Assembly: GCA_023443225.1 (NCBI GenBank)
Contig: JAEZVF010000098.1
Location: 124,001-188,000, forward strand
Direction of reading: 5' to 3'
Source: Bacillota bacterium
GTDB lineage: Bacteria; Bacillota; Clostridia; Lachnospirales; Lachnospiraceae
DNA: 64,000 bases
A program made the translations under genes and the position numbers. Of this stretch, positions 17,608-24,487 are shown one piece after another; within the stretch, counting starts at the first letter, position 1; each line of letters opens with the position of its first letter. Below the pieces are notes generated by a model. It did no database searches, was not told where the DNA came from, and saw only the letters and a list, made by a program, of their open reading frames with translations.

Positions 17608-18165
17608 CTAAATATATTTTCCATTATTAACTTCTTCTGTATTCTCTCGCAAGTAGTCCTTTATATAAGTAGAAACTTCAGGAGTGTCAAAAGGTATGTC
17701 CCCTAAGATTTCCCGAAACTCGCGAGTGTTCAGCGTAAAGGTTCTATCATCTATTGTATAGGAATACAAGAAATCAATATTTGTATTAAATGTAATTAAA
17801 GTTTGTATGGTACTTATCATATCACCAAGCGGCATTCGATCAATACTCGATAGTACAAATATTGCAGTTACCACAGTGCCATTTCCTGGTTCTGATTTAA
17901 TGTTAAATTCCCCGCCGGTTAATTCGGCAGCATATTTGAAAAAAGGAACACCAAGGCCCACAGACCTTGTAGTACGCGTAGTAAAGAAAGGATCTTCTAC
18001 TTTAGCTATTTGCTCCGCTGTCATACCACAACCATTATCTGCTATTGTAATGACCAAACGGTCAGAAACAGTATCACCAACAATAGAAATTTGTACAAAA
18101 TCAGCATTTGCCCGGACAGAATTTTCTGCTACATCTAATACATTAAGTGAAATTTCAGTCATCAT
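17608..18165 (-). CDS. GHKL-type ATP-binding protein of the hydrogenase operon
   Basis: The 185-residue protein has a histidine-kinase/anti-sigma-type ATPase fold: N box VAENSVRANA, G1 box TIADNGCGM, a VEDPFFTTR segment, then a G2-like GLGVPFFKYAAEL and SEPGNGTVVT. There is no phospho-accepting His helix, no sensor and no membrane segment. Proteins of this type recur inside clostridial NADH-hydrogenase operons, usually between the NuoE-like and HndB-like genes, as here; their role is unknown. The two adjacent ATG codons (18165 and 18162) have only a weak Shine-Dalgarno site. Confidence 0.85.
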   Translation of the reverse strand: MMTEISLNVLDVAENSVRANADFVQISIVGDTVSDRLVITIADNGCGMTAEQIAKVEDPFFTTRTTRSVGLGVPFFKYAAELTGGEFNIKSEPGNGTVVTAIFVLSSIDRMPLGDMISTIQTLITFNTNIDFLYSYTIDDRTFTLNTREFREILGDIPFDTPEVSTYIKDYLRENTEEVNNGKYI

Positions 18166-18179
18166 AAGATTCTACATCT

Positions 18180-18671
18180 TTAGTATTTCGCTATAATGCC
18201 TGGGATTTCATCCACGGTTAAACGACCATAAACATCCTCATTAATTGTTAAAACAGGAGCTAAACCGCATGCACCGATACAACGACAGGCATCTAAGGAA
18301 AACTTACCATCTGGTGTACATTCGCCACCTTCGATATGAAGCACTTCCATCAACTTATTGAATATATCACCGGCACCTTTCACATAACAAGCGGTACCCA
18401 AACATACGGAAATTTTATATTTACCCTTTGGATTCAGCGAAAACTGTGAATAAAAAGTAACAACACCATAAACCTTTTCCAACGGAATATCCATCTCATT
18501 CGATATTATGGTTTGCACTTCAATTGGCAAATAGCCGTAGATATTCTGCGCCTGCTGTAAGACCTGCATTAAAGCACCTTTGTCATCTTTGTGTTCTTTA
18601 ATGACCTTAAGAAGTTCCGCCTCTTGCTCTTTTGTTCCTGCAAAAGGGACTGTTTTTTTCTTGGAACCCAT
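18180..18671 (-). CDS. hydC: NuoE-like [2Fe-2S] subunit of bifurcating hydrogenase (HydC)
   Basis: The 163-residue protein belongs to the NuoE/HndA family. The helical N-terminal half carries LQQAQNIYGYLP and VYGVVTFYSQFSLNPKGKY. The C-terminal thioredoxin-like half has the four [2Fe-2S] cysteines in CLGTAC and CRCIGACGLAP. It is the first gene of the leftward hydrogenase operon hydC, GHKL ATPase, hndB, hydB, hydA. The ATG at 18671 is preferred over the TTG at 18677 because GGAGG lies 7 bases upstream of it. Confidence 0.93.
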   Translation of the reverse strand: MGSKKKTVPFAGTKEQEAELLKVIKEHKDDKGALMQVLQQAQNIYGYLPIEVQTIISNEMDIPLEKVYGVVTFYSQFSLNPKGKYKISVCLGTACYVKGAGDIFNKLMEVLHIEGGECTPDGKFSLDACRCIGACGLAPVLTINEDVYGRLTVDEIPGIIAKY

Positions 18672-19054
18672 TTTCAAACCTCCTTGAATAGCATTTCATT
18701 TTTTGTTAGGATTTGCGTGAATATTTTGCCGATGAGATATAATGTCATAGTTGAAAATAAAGAGTTTTTAGCCATATCGACAAACAACTTCAGTATATCA
18801 TGTTATAATAAAAAAATCTACACATAAATTAAAAATTTCACAAAGTATAAGCATTAAATATTGAAGGAATAAAATTGGTATGATATAATGAAAATGAATT
18901 GAAAAACCACAAGTTGTCTTGTGCGTTTGGCTTAAAAAAACAAGAGAGTGGGAAAGGTTTTTGTGCAGTATATACGATAAATATTTGAGAAGATGATTTG
19001 GCTTTTGACACCAAGCCATAATAGAGAATGTAACTATTTTAATAGGAGGTTCAT
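18672..19054. other. Divergent control region between two hydrogenase operons
   Basis: This 383-base non-coding region separates the leftward hydCBA operon from the rightward group-D operon. A good rightward promoter sits at 18861-18889. The leftward promoter was not identified with confidence; a weak -10-like element is near 18790-18800. The 160-base rightward leader has two small hairpins (CACAAG/CTTGTG near 18910 and GGCTT/AAGCC near 19000). No clear Rex box was seen here. Confidence 0.5.
18861..18889 (+). promoter_or_regulatory. Sigma-A promoter of the group-D hydrogenase operon
   Basis: TTGAAG (18861-18866), an exact 17-base spacer and a perfect TATAAT (18884-18889) precede the first gene by about 165 bases. 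Confidence 0.65.
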
Positions 19055-19405
19055 ATGACAGTAAATGATGTTAAGAAATTGCTAGGAGCGAATGTAATCT
19101 GTGGGGAAGAACATTTGGATAAAGAGGTACATACAGCCTGTGGTGCTGATATGATGAGTGATGTTTTGGCCTTTGTTAAGGATCAATCCGTACTATTGAC
19201 CGGTTTATGTAATCCACAGGCTATTAGAACTGCAGAAATGATGGATATTATTTGTATCGTTTTTGTACGAGGAAAGAATCCCGATGATGGAATGATTGAC
19301 CTTGCAAAGGAAAGGGGCCTTGTACTACTGTCAACCGGTGAGAGAATGTTTACTGCTTGCGGAATATTATATGAAAATGGTCTGCGTGGGGGTGCTTCCT
19401 GTTGA
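19055..19405 (+). CDS. DRTGG-domain protein
   Basis: The 116-residue protein is a single DRTGG-like domain: TVNDVKKLLGANVICGEE at the N terminus and SVLLTGLCNPQAIRTAEMMDI in the middle. DRTGG domains also occur in CBS-pyrophosphatases and phosphotransacetylase-like proteins and may bind ligands; their activity is unsettled. A second copy lies at 21195-21530 in the same operon. AGGAGG precedes the start. The stop overlaps the TTG start of the next gene by four bases. Confidence 0.85.
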   Translation: MTVNDVKKLLGANVICGEEHLDKEVHTACGADMMSDVLAFVKDQSVLLTGLCNPQAIRTAEMMDIICIVFVRGKNPDDGMIDLAKERGLVLLSTGERMFTACGILYENGLRGGASC

Positions 19406-19824
19406 GTGATAAAATTCAATTAACCTACCATGTCTCTCCTGATGATTTCACACGTGCAGGAGAGGCTTCCAGTGATGTGAAGGGTAAATTAAAACAGATG
19501 GGTGTGAATCCGGAGGCAGTAAGAAAAGTTGCAATCGCTATGTATGAAGGGGAAATAAACATGGTGATTCATGCAGAAGGTGGAACGATTGAAGTAATAA
19601 TTTCACCAGAAGAGATTGTTATGGTACTCGCAGATAAAGGACCGGGTATCTCAAATATAGAACAAGCGATGCAGGCGGGGTTTTCTACAGCACCGGATAA
19701 TGTGCGTTCCTTGGGTTTTGGAGCGGGAATGGGATTACCGAATATGAAAAAGTATTCGGATGATATGGATATTCAGACTGAAATTGGAGTAGGTACAACG
19801 GTTACTATGAAAGTTATACTGTGA
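19402..19824 (+). CDS. RsbW/SpoIIAB-like GHKL ATPase (anti-sigma-factor type)
   Basis: The 140-residue protein starts at TTG 19402, coupled to the previous stop. It has the anti-sigma/serine-kinase ATPase pattern: N box AIAMYEGEINMVIHA, G1 box LADKGPGI, then GFGAGMGLPNMKKYSDDM and GVGTTVTMKV. RsbW-type proteins phosphorylate STAS antagonists or bind sigma factors. The usual catalytic N-box Asn is present (EGEIN). Its place beside a sensor-type hydrogenase suggests signalling in response to H2 or redox. No STAS or sigma gene is adjacent. Confidence 0.85.
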   Translation: MSDKIQLTYHVSPDDFTRAGEASSDVKGKLKQMGVNPEAVRKVAIAMYEGEINMVIHAEGGTIEVIISPEEIVMVLADKGPGISNIEQAMQAGFSTAPDNVRSLGFGAGMGLPNMKKYSDDMDIQTEIGVGTTVTMKVIL

Positions 19825-19882
19825 TACTCCAGTAGTTTTGTTATAAGTTTTTAATAGTTACAAAGTTTTGTAGGAGGTAGTT

Positions 19883-21232
19883 ATGGATAAGTTTTTTACC
19901 GCTGTTCGCTTAGATCAGGAATTGTGCAAGGGGTGTATCAATTGTATAAAAAGATGTCCAACACAGGCTATCCGGGTGAGAAATGGAAAAGCAGTCATTA
20001 CAAAGCAGTTTTGTATCGATTGCGGAGAGTGTATCCGTCATTGTCCACATCATGCAAAACTTGCAACTTATGATCCAATTGATGTTATGAAGCAATTTGA
20101 ATATACGGTTGCACTTCCAGCGCCAGCGCTATATGGGCAGTTTAACAACCTGGATGATATTAATATTATTCTGACTGCGTTAAAACGGATGGGATTTGAT
20201 GACGTATATGAAATAAGCGGAGCAGCAGAATTAGTTTCTGAAATGTCCAGAAAGTATATTCAGGAACATAAGGAACAATGGCCAATCATTAGCACGGCCT
20301 GTCCTTCAGTTATGCGATTAATTCGGGTTCGATTTCCAAATCTGATTGAACATCTTTTGCCTATCATGGCGCCAATTGATCTGGCGGCCAGTTTGGCCAG
20401 GGAAAAGGCCATAAAGGATACAGGGCTGCCGGCAGATAAAATAGGGATAATTTTCATATCTCCCTGTCCTGCGAAGGTTACGGCAGTAAAGACACCACTT
20501 GGCATTGACAAGAGTGAAGTAAATGCTGTGTTGGCAATAAAAGAAGTTTATCCTAAATTATTGGGACATATGAAAGACATCGAAGCTTCACAAGAGATAG
20601 AAGAGCTATCGATATCTGGTAAGATAGGTATCAGCTGGGGAGGAACCGGCGGGGAAGCAGGAGGTTTGCTAACCGATAGTTATCTGGCTGCGGATGGAAT
20701 CGAGAATGTAATCCGGGTATTGGAAGATTTAGAAGATCAAAAATTTACAACACTTGAATTTATAGAATTAAATGCCTGCCACGCCGGATGCGTTGGGGGA
20801 GTGCTCACAGTAGAAAATCCATTTGTGGCGAAAGTTAAATTGAAAAGGCTACGCAAGTATTTACCGGTTGCCTGCAATCACTTAGTAAATCAGGAAATTA
20901 AGGATGCTTATTGGACAGAAGCAGTTAGCTATGAACCCGTGTTTAAATTAGGAGTTGACATGAAGGAAAGTATTGCAATGATGGCAAAGGTGGAAGAGTT
21001 ATGTGAAAAATTCCCGGGTCTAGACTGTGGTTCTTGTGGTGCGCCAACCTGTCAGGCACTTGCTGAAGATGTGGTACGGGGGGTCGCCAGGGAAAAGGAT
21101 TGTATTCATCTTCTTCGAGAGTTTATACATAAAATATCAGATGAGATGTCAAGTTTAGATACACCAAGCATGGATCATACAGAGGAGAGGGAAAATGACA
21201 ATACAGGAGTTAATAGAAACCAAGGAATTTAG
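19883..21232 (+). CDS. Group-D-like [FeFe] hydrogenase, probable sensor or non-bulk enzyme
   Basis: This 449-residue protein has two N-terminal [4Fe-4S] ferredoxin units (CKGCINCIKRCP and CIDCGECIRHCP), then a shortened H-cluster domain and a C-terminal Fe-S domain (LDCGSCGAPTCQALAEDV, with a later Cys in EKDCI). H-cluster motifs are L1 STACPSV (Cys140), L2 ISPCPAK (Cys195) and L3 LNACHAGCVGG (Cys299, Cys303). All four cluster cysteines appear kept, while the proton-relay Cys of TSCCP is Ala, as reported for some putative sensory hydrogenases. There is no PAS domain, unlike group C. AGGAGG precedes the start. The gene overlaps the next by 38 bases. Confidence 0.88.
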   Translation: MDKFFTAVRLDQELCKGCINCIKRCPTQAIRVRNGKAVITKQFCIDCGECIRHCPHHAKLATYDPIDVMKQFEYTVALPAPALYGQFNNLDDINIILTALKRMGFDDVYEISGAAELVSEMSRKYIQEHKEQWPIISTACPSVMRLIRVRFPNLIEHLLPIMAPIDLAASLAREKAIKDTGLPADKIGIIFISPCPAKVTAVKTPLGIDKSEVNAVLAIKEVYPKLLGHMKDIEASQEIEELSISGKIGISWGGTGGEAGGLLTDSYLAADGIENVIRVLEDLEDQKFTTLEFIELNACHAGCVGGVLTVENPFVAKVKLKRLRKYLPVACNHLVNQEIKDAYWTEAVSYEPVFKLGVDMKESIAMMAKVEELCEKFPGLDCGSCGAPTCQALAEDVVRGVAREKDCIHLLREFIHKISDEMSSLDTPSMDHTEERENDNTGVNRNQGI

Positions 21233-21530
21233 TGAAATTACAATTGGGGATAATTTAGAAAGAATCATTACAACGCCATTTTGCTGTGATTTATTAAGCA
21301 TTGCAATGAGCAAAGCACCTGCAGATTCTGTATGGGTAACTGTTATGGGAAATATAAATACCCTTGCAGTTGCAGCACTGACAGATATCGCCTGTATTAT
21401 CTTGGCAGAGGGGGCAGTGCTGGATGCTGCAGCACTTAATAAGGCCAAGATGCAAAAAATTACAGTACTTAGTTCGGACAAGCCTATATTTGACGTGGCT
21501 CTCCGTGTATATGAACAGCTTCATGCTTAG
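21195..21530 (+). CDS. Second DRTGG-domain protein
   Basis: The 111-residue protein is homologous in outline to the product of 19055-19405 (TIQELIETKEFSEITIGDN; then IACIILAEGAVLDAAALNKA). It starts inside the 3' end of the group-D hydrogenase gene (38-base overlap), with GAGAGGGAAA as Shine-Dalgarno, so the two are translationally linked. Two DRTGG proteins flanking one sensor-type hydrogenase could form a heterodimer. That is inference. Confidence 0.82.
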   Translation: MTIQELIETKEFSEITIGDNLERIITTPFCCDLLSIAMSKAPADSVWVTVMGNINTLAVAALTDIACIILAEGAVLDAAALNKAKMQKITVLSSDKPIFDVALRVYEQLHA

Positions 21531-22233
21531 CTTATCTTATGATTTGCACTTACATTCTTGCCTGTCTCCATGCGGTGATGATGATATGACCCCTGGCAAC
21601 ATTGTTGGTATGGCGGCGATAAAGGAATTGGATGTAATTGCGTTAACGGACCATAACTCCTGCAAGAATTGTCCCGCTTTTATGAAGCTGGCAGAGGATT
21701 ATGGAATTATTGCTATACCCGGCATGGAATTATGCACGGAAGAAGAGGTTCATGTAGTTTGTTTGTTTCCAACACTTCAGGATGCAATGAACTTTGATGA
21801 GTATGTTTATTCTAAATTCATTCCATTCCCAAACAATGAAGAAATTTTTGGCAAACAGCAGATATGCAATGAAGAGGATGAAGTAATTGGTAACGAACCA
21901 TATTTATTGATTAATGCCGTAAGTATCTCCTTTGATCGGGTATATGATCTTGTTGCCAAATTTCATGGAGTAATGATTCCTGCTCATATTGACAAGAATG
22001 CGAACAGTTTATTATCAAACCTTGGTTTCATACCACCGGATGCCAAATTCTCCTGTGCAGAACTCAAGGATTTGGATAAACTTGGTACATTAAAAGCAAC
22101 AAATCCATATTTAGATAACTGTAGAATTATAAGTAATTCTGACGCTCATTATCTAGAGCATATCAACGAACCCGTACATTATCTGCATTCGGAAAGTAGA
22201 AAGATAACCGATATACTAAAAGCGTTGGGCTAG
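21523..22233 (+). CDS. PHP-domain phosphoesterase
   Basis: The 236-residue protein has the PHP metal-binding pattern: DLHLHSCLSPCGDDDMTPG at the start, IALTDHNSCKNCP, PAHIDKNANS in the middle and ISNSDAHYLEHI near the end, which supplies the His/Asp ligands of a trinuclear site. PHP enzymes hydrolyse phosphoesters; the substrate is unknown. The ATG at 21523 overlaps the previous stop by 8 bases; an upstream in-frame ATG at 21511 is possible. It is the last gene of the group-D hydrogenase operon. PHP genes recur beside hydrogenase and DRTGG genes in Clostridia. Confidence 0.87.
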   Translation: MLSLSYDLHLHSCLSPCGDDDMTPGNIVGMAAIKELDVIALTDHNSCKNCPAFMKLAEDYGIIAIPGMELCTEEEVHVVCLFPTLQDAMNFDEYVYSKFIPFPNNEEIFGKQQICNEEDEVIGNEPYLLINAVSISFDRVYDLVAKFHGVMIPAHIDKNANSLLSNLGFIPPDAKFSCAELKDLDKLGTLKATNPYLDNCRIISNSDAHYLEHINEPVHYLHSESRKITDILKALG

Positions 22234-22386
22234 TGGGTTAAGGATATTTTGTCGGATTTTCTTGGAAGAGGACTTAGCATCTTCCAATTATTCCTTATTT
22301 TGATTGATGCCATTGGGATGAAACTATGTTATCATGCAAATAGCTTGGTGAAACCCAAAAACAGTAGATTAAGAAAGGAATCAATT

Positions 22387-23157
22387 ATGAGAAAACCAAT
22401 ACTAATCCTAACTCTTTGTATATTTACCAGCTTAGCAGCAGTAACCCCTGCTACCGCAGCAACCACTGCAAATTGCAACAACGCAAAGACAGTTAAGATC
22501 TCAGGCAACATAGGCAACCTAGGCGACATATCAACTTTAGTAAAAGATGCTCTTGCAAATAAGAGTAATATAAAACCAAGTAACACGGCTAAGGTGAAAT
22601 CCAATAAGAAAGTAGTTAAATCAGTTAAAAAGAACTGTACAACGAAAGTAAAGAAGAATAGTACTAAAGCAACGAACACCAAGCCAGGTACAAATACTTC
22701 AACAACAACCAAGCCAAATACTAGTACTCCAACAACAACCAAGCCTGCGGCTAGTAACTCTAATAGTAATTATGATGCATTTCAGAAAGAAGTAGTGCGT
22801 CTTGTTAACAAAGAAAGAGCAGCAGCCGGTTTAAAGCCTCTTACTCAGAAGCCAGAGTTAGATAAGGTTGCAATTGCAAAATCAGAAGACATGGCAAAGA
22901 ATAATTATTTCAGTCATACTTCACCAACCTACGGCTCCCCGTTCGATATGCTTACACAGTTTGGAGTTAAGTATTCTGCAGCAGGAGAAAATATCGCTTA
23001 CGGACAGAAGACTCCAGAAGAAGTTATGAACGGATGGATGAATTCTCCAGGTCATAGAGCAAATATTTTAAATGCGAACTTTACTCAAATCGGAGTAGGC
23101 GTTGCAAAAAAACCAAACGGTCAGTTAGTATGGACACAAACTTTTACAAGACCATAA
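22387..23157 (+). CDS. Secreted CAP-domain (SCP/PR-1-like, YkwD) protein
   Basis: The 256-residue protein has a signal peptide (MRKPILILTLCIFTSLAAVTP, cleavage likely after ATAA), a Lys- and Thr-rich low-complexity linker with TTTKP-type repeats (about residues 90-125) and a C-terminal CAP domain: VVRLVNKERAAAGLKPL, FSHTSPTYG, GENIAYGQ and SPGHRANILN. CAP proteins are extracellular; bacterial YkwD-type function is unclear. The start at 22387 is chosen because it begins the signal peptide and GAAAGGA lies just upstream. Confidence 0.9.
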   Translation: MRKPILILTLCIFTSLAAVTPATAATTANCNNAKTVKISGNIGNLGDISTLVKDALANKSNIKPSNTAKVKSNKKVVKSVKKNCTTKVKKNSTKATNTKPGTNTSTTTKPNTSTPTTTKPAASNSNSNYDAFQKEVVRLVNKERAAAGLKPLTQKPELDKVAIAKSEDMAKNNYFSHTSPTYGSPFDMLTQFGVKYSAAGENIAYGQKTPEEVMNGWMNSPGHRANILNANFTQIGVGVAKKPNGQLVWTQTFTRP

Positions 23158-23176
23158 TATTTTCTTGGGTTTATAG

Positions 23177-23224
23177 CCAGCCACATCAATTGGGAAACCA
23201 TGCTGATGTGGCTGGTTTTTTTTA
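23177..23224 (+). terminator. Intrinsic terminator of the CAP gene
   Basis: CCAGCCACATCA (23177-23188) pairs perfectly with 23204-23215 and is followed by a run of eight T residues. It isolates the CAP gene from the rex operon. Confidence 0.88.
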
Positions 23225-23236
23225 ATTAAAAATTTA

Positions 23237-23254
23237 TTGTTAATATATTGACAA
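23237..23254. promoter_or_regulatory. Rex operator in front of rex
   Basis: TTGTTAATATATTGACAA matches the clostridial Rex consensus TTGTTAA-N4-TTAACAA at all but one position. It overlaps the -35 hexamer of the rex promoter, so bound Rex would block RNA polymerase. Release by NADH would induce rex and the downstream hydrogenase genes. Confidence 0.8.
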
Positions 23255-23276
23255 AGTAATCAATCGATAATATAAT
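23248..23276 (+). promoter_or_regulatory. Consensus sigma-A promoter of the rex-hyd operon
   Basis: A perfect TTGACA (23248-23253), a 17-base spacer and a perfect TATAAT (23271-23276). The inverted repeat ATCGATA-N6-TATCGAT (23263-23282) spans the -10 box and may be a second operator. Confidence 0.85.
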
Positions 23277-23343
23277 ATCGATAAAGAGATATCGAAAAAA
23301 GCGTTCGGAAGAATAAAATACAGTATGGGTAAAGGAGGTCATT

Positions 23344-24009
23344 ATGGAAATCAAACCTATTTCTACACAAACATTACAACGTTTGCCGTTGTATCTGAAT
23401 TATTTAAGAGCACAGGAAAAGCATGGAACAGTAAATATATCAGCAACAACAATTGCAGGGGTATTAAATTTAAACGATGTACAAGTAAGAAAAGATTTGG
23501 CTTCCGTCAGTAGTGGTGGGCGCCCTAAGGTGGGATATGTTACCAGAGAATTAATCAAAGAATTAGAGCATTTTCTCGGATATGATAATGCGGAGAGTGC
23601 AGTATTAGTTGGGGTAGGTAATCTCGGACGTGCATTATTGTCGTATAATGGATTTTCTGAACATGGACTTGATATTGTTGTAGCATTTGATGTTAATGAG
23701 TCTGTGATTGGAACGAGCGTAAATGGCAAGCAGGTGTTATCAATTGATAAAATGAAAGATTTATGTAAAAGAATGAAGATCCGGCTTGGAATTATCTGCG
23801 TACCGGAGAACGAAGCACAGAATGTATGTGATGCTCTTGTGGAATGTGGTATTCTTGCTATTTTAAACTATGCCCATGTCCGCTTACATGTACCGGAAAC
23901 TGTATTGGTACAGAATGAGAATATGGCTTATTCCTTGGCAGTACTCTCTAAGCATCTTACTGAAAAATTAAATCATAATCAACCAACAGGAGGTAACCCA
24001 AATGAATGA
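23344..24009 (+). CDS. rex: Redox-sensing transcriptional repressor Rex
   Basis: The 221-residue protein has normal length for Rex. The winged-helix N terminus runs from ISTQTLQRLPLYLNYL through DVQVRKDLASV. The Rossmann domain has the dinucleotide motif VLVGVGNLGRALLSY at about residues 92-106, and the C-terminal domain-swap helix (ENMAYSLAVLSKHL) is present. Rex represses fermentation and H2 genes at low NADH/NAD and dissociates on NADH binding. AAAGGAGG precedes the start. It heads the operon rex, hydC, hydB, hydA, ferredoxin, with an 8-base overlap into the next gene. Confidence 0.95.
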   Translation: MEIKPISTQTLQRLPLYLNYLRAQEKHGTVNISATTIAGVLNLNDVQVRKDLASVSSGGRPKVGYVTRELIKELEHFLGYDNAESAVLVGVGNLGRALLSYNGFSEHGLDIVVAFDVNESVIGTSVNGKQVLSIDKMKDLCKRMKIRLGIICVPENEAQNVCDALVECGILAILNYAHVRLHVPETVLVQNENMAYSLAVLSKHLTEKLNHNQPTGGNPNE

Positions 24010-24487
24010 AACATTTGATTATAAAATAATCGATGATATTATTGAAGAATTTGAAGGCAAACCCAGTGCGATCATTGGAATGTTACAAGGAATACAGGAA
24101 CACTATCGTTATTTGCCAAGAGAAATCTTCTCGTATCTATCAGAGAAGGTAGGAATTAGCCAGGCAAAGATTTATAGTATAGCAACCTTTTATGAGAATT
24201 TTTCATTGGAGCCTAAGGGTAAATATGTAATTAAGATATGTGACGGTACTGCATGCCACGTAAGAAGCTCTATCCCGATTTTGAATACCTTACGTAAAGA
24301 GCTGGGATTGTCAGCAAGCAAAGCGACTACGGATGATCTTGGTTTTACCGTGGAAACCGTATCCTGTTTAGGGGCATGTGGACTTGCTCCGGTAATAACG
24401 GTAAATGATAAAGTACATCCGGCCATGACACCGGATAAAGCAATTGCACTTTTGAAACAATTAAAGGAGGAAATGTTAAATGCTTAA
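24002..24487 (+). CDS. hydC: NuoE-like [2Fe-2S] hydrogenase subunit, second copy (HydC)
   Basis: The 161-residue protein is a NuoE-family member paralogous to the one at 18180-18671. It carries MLQGIQEHYRYLP, SIATFYENFSLEPKGKY and the cysteine pairs in CDGTAC and CLGACGLAP. It starts 8 bases inside rex and ends 8 bases inside the NuoF-like gene, so the three are translationally coupled. It is the small subunit of the rightward trimeric hydrogenase. Confidence 0.93.
   Translation: MNETFDYKIIDDIIEEFEGKPSAIIGMLQGIQEHYRYLPREIFSYLSEKVGISQAKIYSIATFYENFSLEPKGKYVIKICDGTACHVRSSIPILNTLRKELGLSASKATTDDLGFTVETVSCLGACGLAPVITVNDKVHPAMTPDKAIALLKQLKEEMLNA

Noticed and set aside
18672..19054. Rex box in the divergent hydC / group-D region
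   Set aside because: No match to TTGTTAA-N4-TTAACAA within three mismatches was seen by eye.
22332..22742. 136-codon Val/Phe-rich minus-strand frame
   Set aside because: It is antisense to the Lys/Thr-rich linker of the CAP protein; composition is an artefact of that repeat.
22700..22760. Repeated AACAACAACC and CCAAGCC units, looked at as a CRISPR or tandem repeat
   Set aside because: They are coding repeats for the Thr-Lys-Pro linker of the CAP protein; no spacers and no cas genes.
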